In this document: positions 11,813 to 23,300 of the stretch, one piece after another
Position numbering within the stretch: position 1 is the stretch's first letter
Layout of the letters: each line of letters begins with the position of its first letter
From: Aedes albopictus
Lineage: Eukaryota; Arthropoda; Insecta; Diptera; Culicidae
Length of the DNA: 64,000 bases
NCBI RefSeq assembly: GCF_035046485.1
Contig: NC_085137.1
Coordinates: 45,749,155-45,813,154, forward strand
Direction of reading: 5' to 3'
Program-made: the position numbers and the translations under genes
Notes under the pieces: model-generated
What the model was told of the DNA's origin: nothing
Database searches by the model: none
What the model saw: only the letters and a program-made list of their open reading frames with translations

Positions 11813-12612
11813 TTTGACCGGACAGTTCCTCAAAAACCAGAACACGAAGTCCATCGTACGAACCAGTCGATCCCAGTTACTGAAACTCTCCACGGTGACG
11901 CACAACTTGATGGTGGCTCTATGGAGGAACATGTTTGCCCACATTTCCTCCTTCGTTGACCCAGTTGTGAACAGTTCTTCGGGCCAATTATCAGGATCCT
12001 ACCATATAAACTTCGGTCCCTTGAACTACAGACTGTCACTTCCGAGAACTGGCAGAAGTTGACATTTGATGACAACGTACTGCAAATATCGATGAGTGTC
12101 CGTCTGTATCTAGCACAGCACGCCACGAGCATCAGTTCAGAAGAGTTCTTTGTATAGCTAAAACTACTGCTGCTTAGCAGTCGTAGGATTGAGTGGAGCC
12201 ACCCACGATTTAGTTATTACGAATGCACATTCTACGCAGTTTCCTTGCTGGAACCGTAGATACGCTACCGCTGCGTAGCCGTCCTCGCTGGCATCGTCGA
12301 AGATGTGTAGCTAAACGTGAGTTTCCGAGCCCAGCGATGTTCGAAGCCTGTAACATCTCGGCATACGAACAGCATGTACCGAAGGAAGAACTTTCAGTCA
12401 ACTTTTACCTTTTTTGCTGAGTTTTTTCTGGAATCTCGCCATCCCAGTTGATTCCCGAACGCCAAACCCGTGACCAAATGTCCTGGAGTAGCACCTTGAG
12501 GAAGACCAGGTTATGAAGTAATCCCCAAGGATCAAAGATGACCATAAGTGTTCTCAGCACTTCTTCTTTAGTTGGCTGTCGGGTTCCTGACAATTGATCT
12601 GCATTATGGTGT

Positions 12613-13042
12613 AGGAATTAAACGGCTACGCAGTCTTCAATACGGAAAACGAAGTTTATTGTTTGCCTGACGTTTCGCCACTGGGGTTTTGTGTCATCTT
12701 CAGGGGTAACTAACTTTTCGTTTTTGGTCTTATGTTTCGTCTAAAGTTAACTGTCGATTTTAAGACCAAAAACGAACAATTAGGGGCTGTCCATCAATTA
12801 CGTAAGGGAATTTTGGCGATTTTTCGATACCCCCTCCCCCTCTTGAAAGATTTTTTGTATGAGAACCTATTTTTTTGTATGTCGCGTAAGATTTTTCAAA
12901 CCCCCCCTCCCACCATAAACCCTTACGTAATTAATGGACAGCCCCTTACCCCTGAAGATGACACAAAACCCCAGTGGCGAAACGTCGGGCAAACAATAAA
13001 TTTCGTTTTACGTATTGAAGACTGCGTAGCCATTTAATTCCT
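12613..13042. mobile_element. MITE with ~110-bp inverted ends, carrying a second MITE
   Basis: The left end AGGAATTAAACGGCTACGCA and the following bases up to the TTTTTGGTC phrase are mirrored at 12765-13042 minus the nested insert. The arms include a CCTGAAGATGACACAAAACC-type block and CAGTGGCGAAACGTC. It interrupts the BEL/Pao fragment, so it is younger than it. The nested element occupies 12783-12945. There is no coding capacity. Confidence 0.8.
12783..12945. mobile_element. Nested MITE with GGGGCTGTCCAT termini, TTA duplication
   Basis: The terminal repeats GGGGCTGTCCATCAATTACG and its mirror flank C-rich tracts. TTA is present on both sides (12780-12782 and 12946-12948). The length is 163 bp. 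The 3-bp TTA duplication is the one expected for PIF/Harbinger-type elements; the superfamily is inference. Confidence 0.85.
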
Positions 13043-13250
13043 GCAGTAAACTTCTCAGTCGATCCGCCAAGAGATTCGCATTATGTTTCTGTGATACCTT
13101 AGAAGGTTAGCGTGCCCGTTCTAGTGCACCACCGCATGCTCAGAACCTTTTCTGTGGATTTTCTCGGATCCTAGGTTTAGGCTTTTCCCGTTGATCCGTT
13201 TATTCTACAAGGCGTTGAGCACCGCTGGAGAGTTGGAGATTCAGATCCAG

Positions 13251-14261
13251 AAAATGAGAAGTTCACTAAAAATAATCATTCAAATATCTTGATACTATTA
13301 ATTTTATCATTTCTTTGGTAAATTCTAAGCTTTTACTTATATTTAAGGTATTTCATTCGACTGGTATTCAAGCTGGTATGGCATGGCCATTGTAGCCGAT
13401 GAAGAAGAATGTATTAATGGTCCATTTGACCTTTTGAATTTTTTCCATGTTCTACGACTGTCCAACTCGATCACCAACAGCTGTGCCGGTTGTTTGCCAC
13501 GTTGCCAATGTAAACACCAGGTTCCTTTCGCTTATATGACCGGACTGAGAACTAATCTCACAGTGTTTCTCATATGCACTTATCACCCACTCGCCACCCT
13601 TGAATTAAATTGTAACAATTTGTAATTAAATTAAGTACAATCGTTAGGCGGGTTACGAGTATCGTATCGAAAAATGCGCGTGCGGCTCTAAAATCTCTCA
13701 GCTAAATGCCACCCGTATCTACACATAATAAGCACACGCATAACAATAGGGAGTAGGTGTGAACGCTCGCCGTGGGCCCCAAACTACATACAGGGCTGAA
13801 AAGTGATCGAGATTTATTTCCGTTGATTCTCCGCAGCTGCCGCACCGGTAGCAGTCCAGTTCTTCGACGACTAGAAACATCAGGCAGGCACGATAGATAG
13901 GTGGGGAAATCCCTTCCGTCCGATTGGGATCTAGAGTGGCAATTGTGTTGTCGGTCGCGCGAGAAGGGTTTGAGAACCTGGGATTTACCCTCGGACCAGG
14001 GGCATTGTGAGTGAGAGTTGTTTTTGTTATTGTTACAGTAGAGAAGTGAAAAGTGAGTGAAGCTAAGAAGCCTGTTGAAGAGAACGCATCTGGACTAGGA
14101 TTGAAGCTGATCCAGTTTAGTGCACGACTCATACGGGAAGAAGAAACAAGCACAGGTAGAGTTCACGGGAGTGGTTGCTGAACGAGAAGAAGTGTTTGTG
14201 AGGGTGTTTTGGTTTAAGGATTGTGAACAGAGCTGGTGACAGCGGAGCAATAATACAGAAG
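13251..14261 (+). promoter_or_regulatory. Upstream region and probable 5' UTR of the CSP gene
   Basis: No transposon or protein similarity is seen here. The 500 bases before the ATG at 14262 are mixed-composition, unique-looking sequence that probably contains the promoter and 5' untranslated exon, but I cannot point to a TATA box or initiator with confidence. The minus-strand ORF 14153-13719 has no recognisable protein features and is taken as chance. Confidence 0.35.
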
Positions 14262-14356
14262 ATGCGGAACGTGTGGATTTTGGTGGCGAGCGCTTTGCTG
14301 GCGTTTGCCAACTTTGTCAAATCGCAGGACACAGCCAGGAACCTATACAGTTCGAG
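14262..14356 (+). CDS. CSP gene exon 1: signal peptide and mature N terminus
   Basis: The ATG has A at -3 and opens a classic signal peptide: MRNVWILVASALLAFANF, followed by VKSQ and the mature start DTARNLYSS. The exon ends after two bases of an Arg codon at a GTAAGT donor (14357). The codon is completed by the first base of exon 2, giving SSRYDNLD, the conserved N-terminal motif of CSPs (Y-D-N-x-D). Start choice: this is the only ATG in frame with a hydrophobic leader. Confidence 0.85.
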
Positions 14357-17300
14357 GTAAGTTATTTTGTATTTCTATTAAAACAGGGTCTTGGACCTTT
14401 TGAGCAAGAAATTCACTCCCTGAGCAGGATTCACTAAGAATCATGAGCAGGACTCATTAAGAATTTTGAGCAGGACTTACTCAGAATCCTGAGCAGGATT
14501 TACTCATAATCCTGAGCAAGATTTACTAAGAATCCTGAGCAGGATTTACTCAGAGTCCTGAGCTGGATTCACTCATAAATTTGAGCAGGATTCACTCAGA
14601 ATCCTGAGCAGGATCCACTTAGAATTCTGAGCAGGATTTACTCAGAATCCTGAGCAAGGTTCAATCAGAATCCTGAGCAGGATTCACTCAGTATCCTGAG
14701 CAGGATTCACTCAGAATCCTGAGCAGGATTCACTCAGAATCCTGAGCAGGATTCACTCAGAATCCTGAGCAGGATTCACTCAGAATCCTGAGCAGGATTC
14801 ACTCAGAATCCTCAGCAGGATTCACTCAGAATCCTGAGCAGGATTCTCTCAGAATCCTGAGCAGGATTCACTCAGAGTTTTGAGCAGGATTCACTCAGAA
14901 CATTGAGCAGGATTCACTCTGAATCCTGAGCAGGATTCTCTCAGAATCCTGAGCAGGATTCTCTCAGAATCCTGAGCAGGATTCTCTCAGAATCCTGAGC
15001 AGGATTCTCTCAGAATCCTGAGCAGGATTCTCTCAGAATCCTGAGCAGGATTCTCTCAGAATCCTGAGCAGGATTCTCTCAGAATCCTGAGCAGGATTCT
15101 CTCAGAATCCTGAGCAGGATTCTCTCAGAATCCTGAGCAGGATTCTCTCAGAATCCTGAGCAGGATTCTTTCAGAATCCTGAGCAGGATTCTCTCAGAAT
15201 CCTGAGCAGGATTTTCCCACGATTCTCTCAGAACCCTGAGCAGGATTCACTCAGAATCCTGTGCAGGATTCTCTCAGAATCCTGAGCAGGATTCTCTCAG
15301 AATCCTGAGCAGGATTCTCTCAGAATCCTGAGCAGGATTCTCTCAGAATCCTGAGCAGGATTCTCTCAGAATCCTGAGCAGGATTCTCTCAGAATCCTGA
15401 GCAGGATTCTCTCAGAATCCTGAGCAGGATTCTCTCAGAATCCTGAGCAGGATTCTCTCAGATTCCTGAGCAGGATTCTCTCAGAATCCTGAGCAGGATT
15501 CTCTCAGAATCCTGAGCAGGATTCTCTCAGAATCCTGAGCAGGATTCTCTCAGAATCCTGAGCAGGATTCTCTCAGAATCCCGAGCAGGATTCTCTCAGA
15601 ATCCTGAGCAGGATTCTCTCAGAATCCTGAGCAGGATTCTCTCAGAATCCTGAGCAGGATTCTCTCAGAATCCTGAGCAGGAATCTCTCAGAATCCTGAG
15701 CAGGATTCTCTCAGAATCCTGAGCAGGATTCTCTCAGAATCCTGAGCAGGATTCTCTCAGAATCCTGAGCAGGATTCTCTCAGAATCCTGAGCAGGATTC
15801 TCTCAGAATCCTGAGCAGGATTCTCTCAGAATCCTGAGCAGGATTCTCTCAGAATCCTGAGCAGGATTCTCTCAGAATCCTGAGCAGGAATCTCTCAGAA
15901 TCCTGAGCAGGATTCTCTCAGAATCCTGAGCAGGATTCTCTCAGAATCCTGAGCAGGATTCTCTCAGAATCCTGAGCAGGATTCTCTCAGAATCCTGAGC
16001 AGGATTCTCTCAGAATCCTGAGCAGGATTCTCTCAGAATCCTGAGCAGGATTCTCTCAGAATCCTGAGCAGGATCCTCTCAGAATCCTGAGCAGGATTCT
16101 CTCAGAATCCTGAGCAGGATTCTCTCAGAATCCTGAGCAGGATTCTCTCAGAATCCTGAGCAGGATTCTCTCAGAATCGTGAGCAGGATTCTCTCAGAAT
16201 CCTGAGCAGGATTCTCTCAGAATCCTGAGCAGGATTCTCTCCGAATCCTGAGCAGGATTCTCTCAGAATCCTGAGCAGGATTCTCTCCGAATCCTGAGCA
16301 GGATTCTCTCAGAATCCTGAGCAGGATTCTCTCAGAATCCTGAGCAGGATTCTCTCAGAATCCTGAGCAGGAATCTCTCAGAATCCTGAGCAGGATTCTC
16401 TCAGAATCCTGAGCAGGATTCTCTCAGAATCCTGAGCAGGATTCTCTCAGAATCCTGAGCAGGATTCTCTCAGAATCCTGAGCAGGATTCTCTCAGAATC
16501 CTGAGCAGGATTCTCTCAGAATCCTGAGCAGGATTCTCTCAGAATCCTGAGCAGGATTCTCTCAGAATCCTGAGCAGGAATCTCTCAGAATCCTGAGCAG
16601 GATTCTCTCAGAATCCTGAGCAGGATTCTCTCAGAATCCTGAGCAGGATTCTCTCAGAATCCTGAGCAGGATTCTCTCAGAATCCTGAGCAGGATTCTCT
16701 CAGAATCCTGAGCAGGATCCTCTCAGAATCCTGAGCAGGATTCTCTCAGAATCCTGAGCAGGATTCTCTCAGAATCCTGAGCAGGATTCTCTCAGAATCC
16801 TGAGCAGGATTCTCTCAGAATCGTGAGCAGGATTCTCTCAGAATCCTGAGCAGGATTCTCTCAGAATCCTGAGCAGGATTCTCTCCGAATCCTGAGCAGG
16901 ATTCTCTCAGAATCCTGAGCAGGATTCTCTCAGAATCCTGAGCAGGATTCTCTCAGAATCCTGAGCAGGATTCTCTCAGAATCCTGAGCAGGATCCTCTC
17001 AGAATCCTGAGCAGGATTCTCTCAGAATCCTGAGCAGGATTCTCTCAGAATCCTGAGCAGGATTCTCTCAGAATCCTGAGCAGGATTCTCTCAGAATCGT
17101 GAGCAGGATTCTCTCAGAATCCTGAGCAGGATTCTCTCAGAATCCTGAGCAGGATTCTCTCCGAATCCTGAGCAGGATTCTCTCAGAATCCTGAGCAGGA
17201 TTCTCTCAGAATCCTGAGCAGGATTCTCTCAGAATCCTGAGCAGGATTCTCTCAGAATCCTGAGCAGGATTCTCTCAGAATCCTGAGCAGGATTCACTCA

Positions 17301-20300
17301 GAATCCTGAACAGGATTCACTCAGAATCCTGAGCAGGATTCACTCAGAATCCTGAGCAGGATTCACTCAGAATCCTGAGCAGAATTCACTCAGAATCCTG
17401 AACAGGATTCACTCAGAATCCTGAGCAGGATTCACTAAGAATCCTGAGGAGGATTCACTCAGAGTTTTCACCAACATTCACTTAAAATAATGAACAGGAT
17501 TCACTGAACACATATTTTATTAGACAATAAGAATTATTCTGTTCTTTAAAAATAGTTGATTGATTTAAATTACGAAATCATGTTTTAAATTCAGTCTTGT
17601 ATAGCCCCTGCAATTCTGTCCCAAACATGATTCACTCAACCACAGAAAGAACTAGAAAACGATGCCACCCCCAAGCCACATCCATCATTCATGAAGCATC
17701 TTTTATTCACAACGTTCTTTTCCATCTTCCCCCCGTCTACGCAGATACGACAACTTGGACATCGACACAATTCTTGGCAGCAGCCGGCTGGTCAACAACT
17801 ACGTAGACTGTTTGCTCAGTCGAAAGCCCTGCCCACCGGAGGGAAAGGATTTGAAACGTAAGTAACTTCATGCTGGAAAACTTTAACTCCATGCTGCCAT
17901 AAACTTTAATTATTCTCCGTCACCCAATTTGCAAATTGCTTTTAAGTTCGTAGGTTTGACTCACTTCGGCTTATTTCTGTCTGGGTCGAACAACATTCTT
18001 AACGTTTTTTTTTCTTTCTATAATGAGTATTGTTTGCATTCATCGATAGTAATCACCCTTAAGGTACGCGACGGCATCCGTCGTCGGAATCGTTTAGTAA
18101 GACAAAGCGACATCGGTTAAGTGATGTGATCTTTCACACGACTCGCGCGCGACCACCGTCAACCGTCGGTGTCTGCTCGTTACCCTTTGTCTGCGATCGC
18201 TTAACCCCCCTGCTGAAGGGAGCGCGAGCACGCGTCTAGGTTTTTAGGGTGTACGGGGTTAATACCTTGGGGTGCAGCAAACAAATAGCAGCAAATTACG
18301 ACTCTTAGGGTTCTTAAGTTGATTATAAAAAAAAATAATCAAGACGAATCAGCACTCATAGGCAAATTAAGTCGTGGATCACGCAGGCAATGCGATACGC
18401 GGAATTAAGAAGATGAGGTGGATGATTACGTGAATCATGAAATCGTAACCACATACCTATATACACAACATATCGTTAACCACAAGAATGGATTCCGACC
18501 GAATGCTTTTGGAGGGATTTCCCCTCTGCGATGATGAACACAAAGTGATTCGTTTCACATTGTCAAGTGCTTCGTTCTAAAATAAGCAGTGGTTCCCAAC
18601 TTTCATAACGCAGCGAAACGAAAATTAACTTTGGGTCTTTCTCATAAGCAAACTTTTGTGAATGAAGAAATGAGTGTCCGAAATGGGACCAGCAGAAACT
18701 CAAATTGCTGCCTGCGAAATCACTTAACTCTTTGGAGCCGATGGGGTCATATATGACCCAAAATGAAAAATGGCTGTATAAAATCACCTATTTGAAAAAA
18801 AAAGATCTGTCTTCCGCAAAGTCTCCATTAGGGAAAAAATATGAGTCTTTGGATTTCAGTCATCATTTACATTCTAGTCTAGAGCATCCTGATCTCCACG
18901 AAGTTCGTAAAAAAACAGAATAATTGATGCACCAGTAGTGTTAATTGCTGCTTTTTATATGGTTCATATTCATTTGTATTTGCCGTATTAAACCTCAGAT
19001 CTATACTCGTTACTGTAATCATATCCACCATACAGAGTAATGTTTCATAATCAACCATGGTTGTTGGACCTGCTTGAAGACCAATTTCTAATATTGTGTA
19101 CATTCAAGGTCGTCAAAACTATCCTGGAGTTTAGCTCTTGACATCTACAATTGTTGAAGTTGTATAATTGTTATGAAAAGTCTCACCACATATCCAACTT
19201 ATATCTGCGTGTGTACCTATTTGAGTTATACGTACCATTGCAATATGGCAGCATCTACTTATTACGTAACGCTTTTTTTCGACATTTTTCAACCCCCTCT
19301 CCCCCCCTTTGTAACACTTTTTTGCATGAAAACTCTATTTTTTTGTATGGGCCGTAACACTCGGCAATACTCCCCCCTCCCCCTGCCTAGACCGTTACGT
19401 AATTTAAGGACGGCGCCTATCCATTTGGAACGTTTCAGATTAACAACACTACCTTGAATAACAGAACATCAGATCTATACTCGTACCATTAGTCATATGC
19501 ATGTTACAGAGTAACGTTGCATAATTTAATATAATTACTGGACCTACTACAGACTGATTCATTTTATTATAAAATTTTGAAATATTCAAGGTCGTACAAA
19601 CTGTCCTTGAGTATATACTATATAATACAGCTGTACACTGTACACTAACTAAGCATAATTTACGAACATATTGGAATAGTACGAATCATTTCAACATTCT
19701 TTACGGATATTCCATACAAACCAAACTGCTCAAAAAAGCAGAAATTCAGATATACACCCGTAACGTATCCGTCGTCATATCCGTTATACAGAGTAAAATT
19801 GCCTATGGTTGCTGAACCTATTTAAAGACTGATATATACGACCGTGTTCCTTTGGGACGTTCAAAGTTCTACACACTGTTCTGAAGGTTTGTCCTTGATG
19901 TCTACAGCCACACAGTAGTTATTTGCACTTTGAACAGTGACATCACATACCCAACCATAACCTTAAAACCCTTTGGAATTGTATGTGAGTTCTTTGCCCA
20001 ATCCCAGACCAATCAGTTCCTCATATCTACACATGTATATATCTCCGCTACAAAATAGAAAAAAGTTATTGTTATGGCTGCGGATCTCATGTTTTAAATT
20101 GAAGAATAGTTTGGATTATCCTGAATAACTCTAAACCTCTGGTAACAGCACCAATAAGCCTGTAACATACATGTAGTTCAATAAGTAAATTCTATCTGCA
20201 GTAGATCTTACATCCAAAGTTCAATGATTATTTGGATAACCTAGAACATTGCAGCTGATATTAAAACTAGCGTATTTGAAAAGGGCCTATCTGCATTGCG

Positions 20301-23300
20301 TAAACAAACACGTTTTGGTCTCTTTTGGGCATATTTGCATCCATCCACGTACATCTAATTATTCTTAACCGCTTAACCTAATTTACAGCTCTTTTGTCCT
20401 CTGGGGCACTACAAGACTGATAACAACTGACACCTGAACTTACAGTTTTATGCAGCGCATAAATTTATTCTATTCTACTTTATCCAATTGTTGTTTCTGT
20501 TGCTTTCACTTTTCTACTGGGCATTTTTATTATTATTTTTTATAAATTGGGCCGAAGGGTCTCTGATTTTTATGATTTTTTTTCCACAGGCTGGGCTCAT
20601 GAATATATGAACAAAAAAAAATTGAGAAAAAATCAGAGTCGCCTATTTTCCCGGAAAACTCAGGTGGAAATTCTTTGTTTTCCCCTGACCAGTGTACGCA
20701 GAATATGCCACCGCAAGCGAAAAATATGCAACAAAGGAGGCACGGCAACAACGCTTTGTTTTTTCGTTAGCAGATAATGACAAAATCGCTCCCGAGTTTG
20801 TTCACAACAAAAACGGTAGGAATATTTGTCTCGTTATATTCACATCGTGATTTTTGCATTGTTTTACAACTGAAATTCGACTCTGGGGTTTGCAAGTGTC
20901 TTATTTCGTCCAAATGCTTATGAATTCGATAATGTATGTCGAAAATTTCAGCAGAAAATCCGAAATATCAGCACATGCACGGCAAGCGATATTTGTTTTA
21001 TTGTTCTCATCGCCTGACATGCATTTGATGCTGAGCGCCTTTGTTACCAACATGCACCGCTTAGGACAAAGCGTTTGTTTTTCGGCGTGATCCGTTTTTC
21101 ATATCCTGCCCCTGACACTACTTATTTTGAAAAATCATAACTCTAGAACGAAGCATCATAGAAACAAGTTTTTTTTAGGAAACGAAAGCAACTTTTCTCA
21201 GAAATCCAAAAAATATGTACTGGAAAAAGTTTTCCACAAAATTTTCCACAGTTGAGAAAATTCGTAAAAAAAACCGGAAAAACAATGCCCGAAATCGTGG
21301 AAAATTTTCAAAAAAATATTTTTGAGAAGGTTATCTCATAAACTTTAATCGCTGAAATTTTTGGAATGCACTTTTTCTTCGTTTTTGAGTTATGGCCAAT
21401 TTTGTTTAAAAATGTCCAAATGTATCATAGAAATCTTTTCTTTGAAAAATTATAACTCAAGAACGAAGCATCGTAGAAACATAGTTTTTTTTAATGAAAA
21501 TGAAAGCAATTTTTTCAGGAATCAAAAAAAAATATGAAGTGGAAAAAGTTTTCCACAAAATTTTCTTCCGTTGAGAAAATTAAAAAACAAGAGCCGGAAA
21601 AACTATTCCCGAACTCACGGAAAATGTTCAAAAAATTTTTTTTGAGAAGGTAATTTTATAAGCTTTGATCGCTGAAATTTTTGGAATGAACTTTTTTTTC
21701 TTCTTGAGTTATGGTCAATTTTGTGAAAAATAATCATGTGCGCATATATTATATGGTCATTTTTCATACAATAGGCCATAACTCAAGAACGAAAAACAAG
21801 TGCATTCCAAAAATTTGATGGCTGAAAGCTTATAAAACTACTTTCTCAAAAATGTTTTTTTTTTGAAAATTTCCCGCGAGTTCGAGCATAGTTTTTCCAG
21901 CTTTTCTTTATAAATTTCCTCAACGTTGGGAAAATTTGTGGAAAACTTTTTCCGCTTCTTTTTTTTTCTAAATTCCTGAGAAAATTTGCTTTCATTTTCT
22001 GAAAAAAAAATTGTTTCTACGATGGTTCGTTCTTGAGTTATGATTTTTCAAAGAAAAGGCTTATATGACACATTTGGACATTTTTCAAAATTGACCATAA
22101 CTCAAAAACGAAAAAAAAGTGCACTCCAAAAATTTCAGTGTTTAAAGCTTATGGAATAACCTACTCAAGAATTATAATTGTCGTTTCGGCGATATCCAAT
22201 TATACGGGTCCGTTAGAGTTATAAGTTTCGAAAATGGAAAGTGCCAGCCGCTCTCAGGGGGAAGAGCAGTCAGGACTGGGATCCATTCATAAAGCGAACG
22301 TGTGACCACTGCGCCACAGGTCCCAGCTATCAATGACCTTATGAGAAAGAATAATCTTCAAGCTATCTGTTGAAGGTGTTGATGTGATAGTTGGTTGCAG
22401 ATAGTCCCTACAGAGACACAAAAAGCAGATATATCCTTATCAAATGTTAAGCTTGAAATGTGTGCTAAACTTTAAGAAGGTCCTCTCATCATGGTAGATT
22501 ACATTTCACAGTTACTATTATACTGTAGACTTAATGATGTAAACTCAAAAACAGTTTGGATGACCTAGCAAATCCGAAAATAAATATCTTCCACCATCTT
22601 TTTTTTTTTTCAAAGGGGAATATCACACTGAACCGTTTAGTGTGTCCTTGTTTTTTTTCCCCTCAACAGACACATGAATAAGAAGGTCTTGGAAGTGTTT
22701 GGTTAAGGCCGCCTCCCAAGTAATACACTTGCCATATAAGCGTCACGGCGGCGCAGCTTTATGTTACACAGAAGTCACTGCGACTTACTTCTAACAAATA
22801 AGTACTTATTATGACATGTGTTTTACTTGGGCTTCTACAGTAAAAACCAGGACTAATCGCGCTTAGCCAGTTTTCCAAGTGGTCCTCACTACTCCATTCG
22901 TCCTCGGAAGGCAGACAGGGTCAACAGTACGCCTGCTTCCAACTGCACAGAACTGATACCGCGTACACAGCGATTTGACCTTCCCGCAAGTAAGGCTGTA
23001 TCAGTCAGTACACAGAAGGACGTGCAGACATGGGGTCTCCACCTACTCCGACCTTGCCGAGGACCCCTTTCCAACCGCGGGCTCGGATCCAACCCAATAG
23101 ACTAGTGCCACCAACGCTACCATGATGTTCTCTCCACATGTTCTCTCCACGGCCACTTAATCGCTGTAAGGGTGGGTTTCGACCGATAGCCTTGACTCAT
23201 CCCAACACATCCTCTGGTCAAGTCCTCCCCGCATGTAGCAAGCATGGGGTCACGCATTGTGCGAAAACGCGAACACACAAATACAACGTATAGAACTGTT

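Larger units (their letters stand above)
11813..13250 (-). pseudogene. BEL/Pao LTR-retrotransposon pol fragment, minus strand, split by a MITE
   Basis: Read on the minus strand from 13250 downwards, the sequence resembles BEL/Pao pol. An RT C-terminal part (about 13200-13060, around a KSTEKVL block) is followed, across the inserted MITE, by PTKEEVLRTLMVIFDP near 12580-12530. A block around a DDASEDGYAAVAYLRF motif lies near 12310-12250, in the place where the RNase H-like region of such elements starts. The segment FSNWDRLVRTMDFVFWFL near 11880-11820 is typical of the stretch leading into the integrase. Several stops and frame changes are present, and there are no LTRs in the window. It abuts the LOA fragment at about 11812. 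Only a dead fragment is present. Confidence 0.75.

Noticed and set aside
13719..14153. 144-residue minus-strand ORF upstream of the CSP gene
   Set aside because: No recognisable domain or signal peptide, and it overlaps the probable 5' UTR of the CSP gene.
14400..17506. CRISPR-like array (regular repeats)
   Set aside because: There are no unique spacers: the 23-bp units are directly contiguous, in a eukaryotic intron.
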